Shown piece after piece: positions 4,063 through 5,128 of a stretch of DNA of 5,128 bases. Position numbers and translations under genes: made by a program. The stretch comes from Myxococcales bacterium (GTDB lineage: Bacteria; Myxococcota_A; Bradymonadia; Bradymonadales; Bradymonadaceae). Where the stretch lies: the NCBI GenBank assembly GCA_007120615.1, contig SKNI01000303.1, positions 1 to 5,128 on the forward strand, read 5' to 3'. Below the pieces are notes generated by a model. The model searched no databases. It was given only the letters and a program-made list of their open reading frames with translations, and had not been told where the DNA came from. Each line of letters starts with the position of its first letter. Position 1 is the stretch's first letter.

Positions 4063-5128
4063 ATGAAATGTATGGGAAGGGTAGGGCGTAGTCGTTTTTC
4101 AATTTTGTTGAAGGTTTTGTCTGTTATTGTCGCTATCGGATTGATGATCGGCTGTGGTTCTGATCCGGAGACAGGGACGGAAGTTCCCGATGCAGGGTTC
4201 GATGTCGGGGCCGATTCCGGTGAGGGGGATGCCGGCGATGGAGATGGAGATGGCGCAGGGGATGCGGACGCCGGTAATGGCGACCTCGATCCCGACGCCA
4301 ATGGTGGAGATGCGGATACTGGCGATTCCGATCCCGATCCCGATCCCGATCCGGAAGTGACGGTGGAAGTCGAAGGGAGCTGGAAGCAAGTCTTTAGCGA
4401 TGACGATGAGATCGTGGCGGAGCTCACTTTCGAATACGGATGTGAACCCGAAGAGTGCGAATTGGTAGAATGCTCCTTGCGGCATGAGTCCGTAGGGGGG
4501 CCGGCGATTCATGACTGTGATTCTCCCTACGTCGACGAAGTGATCCTTGAGGGGGGCTGGATCTATTCGGTGACCGCAGAAGTTGGGGAGAATACGGTTA
4601 CCGAAGAAGCCCGGGTTGACGTAACGAGCTTTGAGCCCTTTCTGACGGTCTGGGATACAACCCAGGAGGGGGTGAGCGAGAGCAACGAGATTCGACTGCC
4701 CCTTCGGCTGACTGGAGAATACGATTTCGTGGTCGACTGGGGTGACGGCACGAGAGATGAAATTACTGACTTTGACGACCCGGAAGCAACCCGGACCTAC
4801 GACGAGGAAGGGGTCTACGAGGTGATGATTATCGGGAACCTCGACGGCTGGAGGTTCGCCTCCAACGACGACGACGGAGATGCCCCGAAATTATTGGAGA
4901 TCAAATCCTGGGGACCCATCACCTTTGGCAGCAATGCCGACGGATATTTCCGAGGTGCTTATAATCTGGAGATCACTGCAGATGATGCTCCCGATTTATC
5001 CAATATAACGACATTGGCCGATGCCTTTCGAGGGTGTGAGAGTCTGACGACGATCTCCAGTATTGAGAATTGGGATGTCTCCAATATCGAGGATATGAGT
5101 GGCCTTTTTCGCGATGCTAGTAATTTCA
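4063..5128 (+). CDS. BspA-type surface lipoprotein, second of the tandem pair (3' end beyond the window)
   Basis: The 355 visible residues begin with a basic n-region, a hydrophobic stretch (18-29) and LMIGC with the lipid-bearing Cys at 31; Met at the -3 position is unusual for a lipobox but the context is otherwise good. Residues about 43-98 are an Asp/Gly/Ala-rich tether ending in an Asp-Pro repeat. Residues 99-197 match the Cys module of the preceding gene, with Cys127, 132, 137 and 152 at identical spacing. Residues 208-262 are a PKD-like domain with intact DWGDGT (225-230), followed by GWRF and SWGPITFGSNADGYFRGAYNLEITADDAPDLSN, the classical BspA lead-in to its repeats. The first full DUF285 repeat starts at Trp337 (WDVSNIEDMSGLF), and the frame is open to the end of the window, so more repeats and a C-terminal segment should follow. 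It is a clear paralog of the previous gene, probably from tandem duplication. Likely surface adhesin or recognition protein; ligand unknown. Confidence 0.88.
   Translation, partial: MKCMGRVGRSRFSILLKVLSVIVAIGLMIGCGSDPETGTEVPDAGFDVGADSGEGDAGDGDGDGAGDADAGNGDLDPDANGGDADTGDSDPDPDPDPEVTVEVEGSWKQVFSDDDEIVAELTFEYGCEPEECELVECSLRHESVGGPAIHDCDSPYVDEVILEGGWIYSVTAEVGENTVTEEARVDVTSFEPFLTVWDTTQEGVSESNEIRLPLRLTGEYDFVVDWGDGTRDEITDFDDPEATRTYDEEGVYEVMIIGNLDGWRFASNDDDGDAPKLLEIKSWGPITFGSNADGYFRGAYNLEITADDAPDLSNITTLADAFRGCESLTTISSIENWDVSNIEDMSGLFRDASNF
4324..4353 (+). repeat. Hexanucleotide repeat (GATYCN) encoding an Asp-Pro linker
   Basis: GATTCC is followed by three perfect GATCCC units and GATCCG, giving Asp-Ser and then four Asp-Pro pairs at the end of the tether of the second lipoprotein. 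The six-base unit would let the linker change length by slippage without a frameshift. Confidence 0.8.

Noticed and set aside
3858..4427. Minus-strand open frame of 189 residues with Ser/Pro-rich sequence
   Set aside because: It is the antisense of the Asp/Gly tether and neighbouring coding sequence of the lipoprotein genes, whose plus frames have clear domains; the low complexity mirrors the GAY/GGN codons.

Overview
The window looks like accessory or surface-protein territory of a Gram-negative bacterium with moderate-to-high GC. Evidence for an outer membrane is a predicted beta-barrel protein with a cleavable signal peptide and a C-terminal phenylalanine, plus two lipoproteins with Gly after the lipid-bearing Cys. 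The Asp/Gly-rich linkers, BspA-type leucine-rich repeats, PKD-like domain and M43-type zinc protease remnant together suggest Bradymonadales, Myxococcota or a similar 'deltaproteobacterial' lineage. That placement is inference from gene content, not a phylogenetic result.

Layout: (a) Positions 1-646 hold no convincing intact gene. On the minus strand there is a short remnant of an M43-like metalloprotease (about 28-174). It abuts one arm of a diverged inverted repeat (175-280 and 431-542). Between the arms lie a small hairpin and a 33-bp-period tandem repeat (350-430). (b) 647-1414, minus strand: an outer-membrane beta-barrel protein of the 'PYLW...G' type. (c) 1415-1612: divergent intergenic region with weak promoter candidates. 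(d) 1613-2299, plus strand: a 228-residue single-pass membrane protein with an acidic soluble domain and no known function. (e) 2300-2474: a hairpin after the stop codon, a good sigma70-like promoter and a second hairpin just before the next gene. (f) 2475-4019 and 4063-5128 (running off the window), plus strand: two tandem, paralogous BspA-type lipoproteins 43 bp apart, probably one transcription unit.

The two lipoproteins share one architecture: lipoprotein signal, Asp/Gly-rich tether, a Cys-containing Ig-like module with identical cysteine spacing, a PKD-like beta domain, then DUF285/BspA leucine-rich repeats. They are probably displayed on the cell surface and used for adhesion or recognition. 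The second keeps the canonical DWGDGT motif of the PKD-like domain while the first has lost it, suggesting divergence after duplication. The most unusual items are the paralog pair with its fixed cysteine module and the unexplained inverted/tandem repeat structure at the left end.
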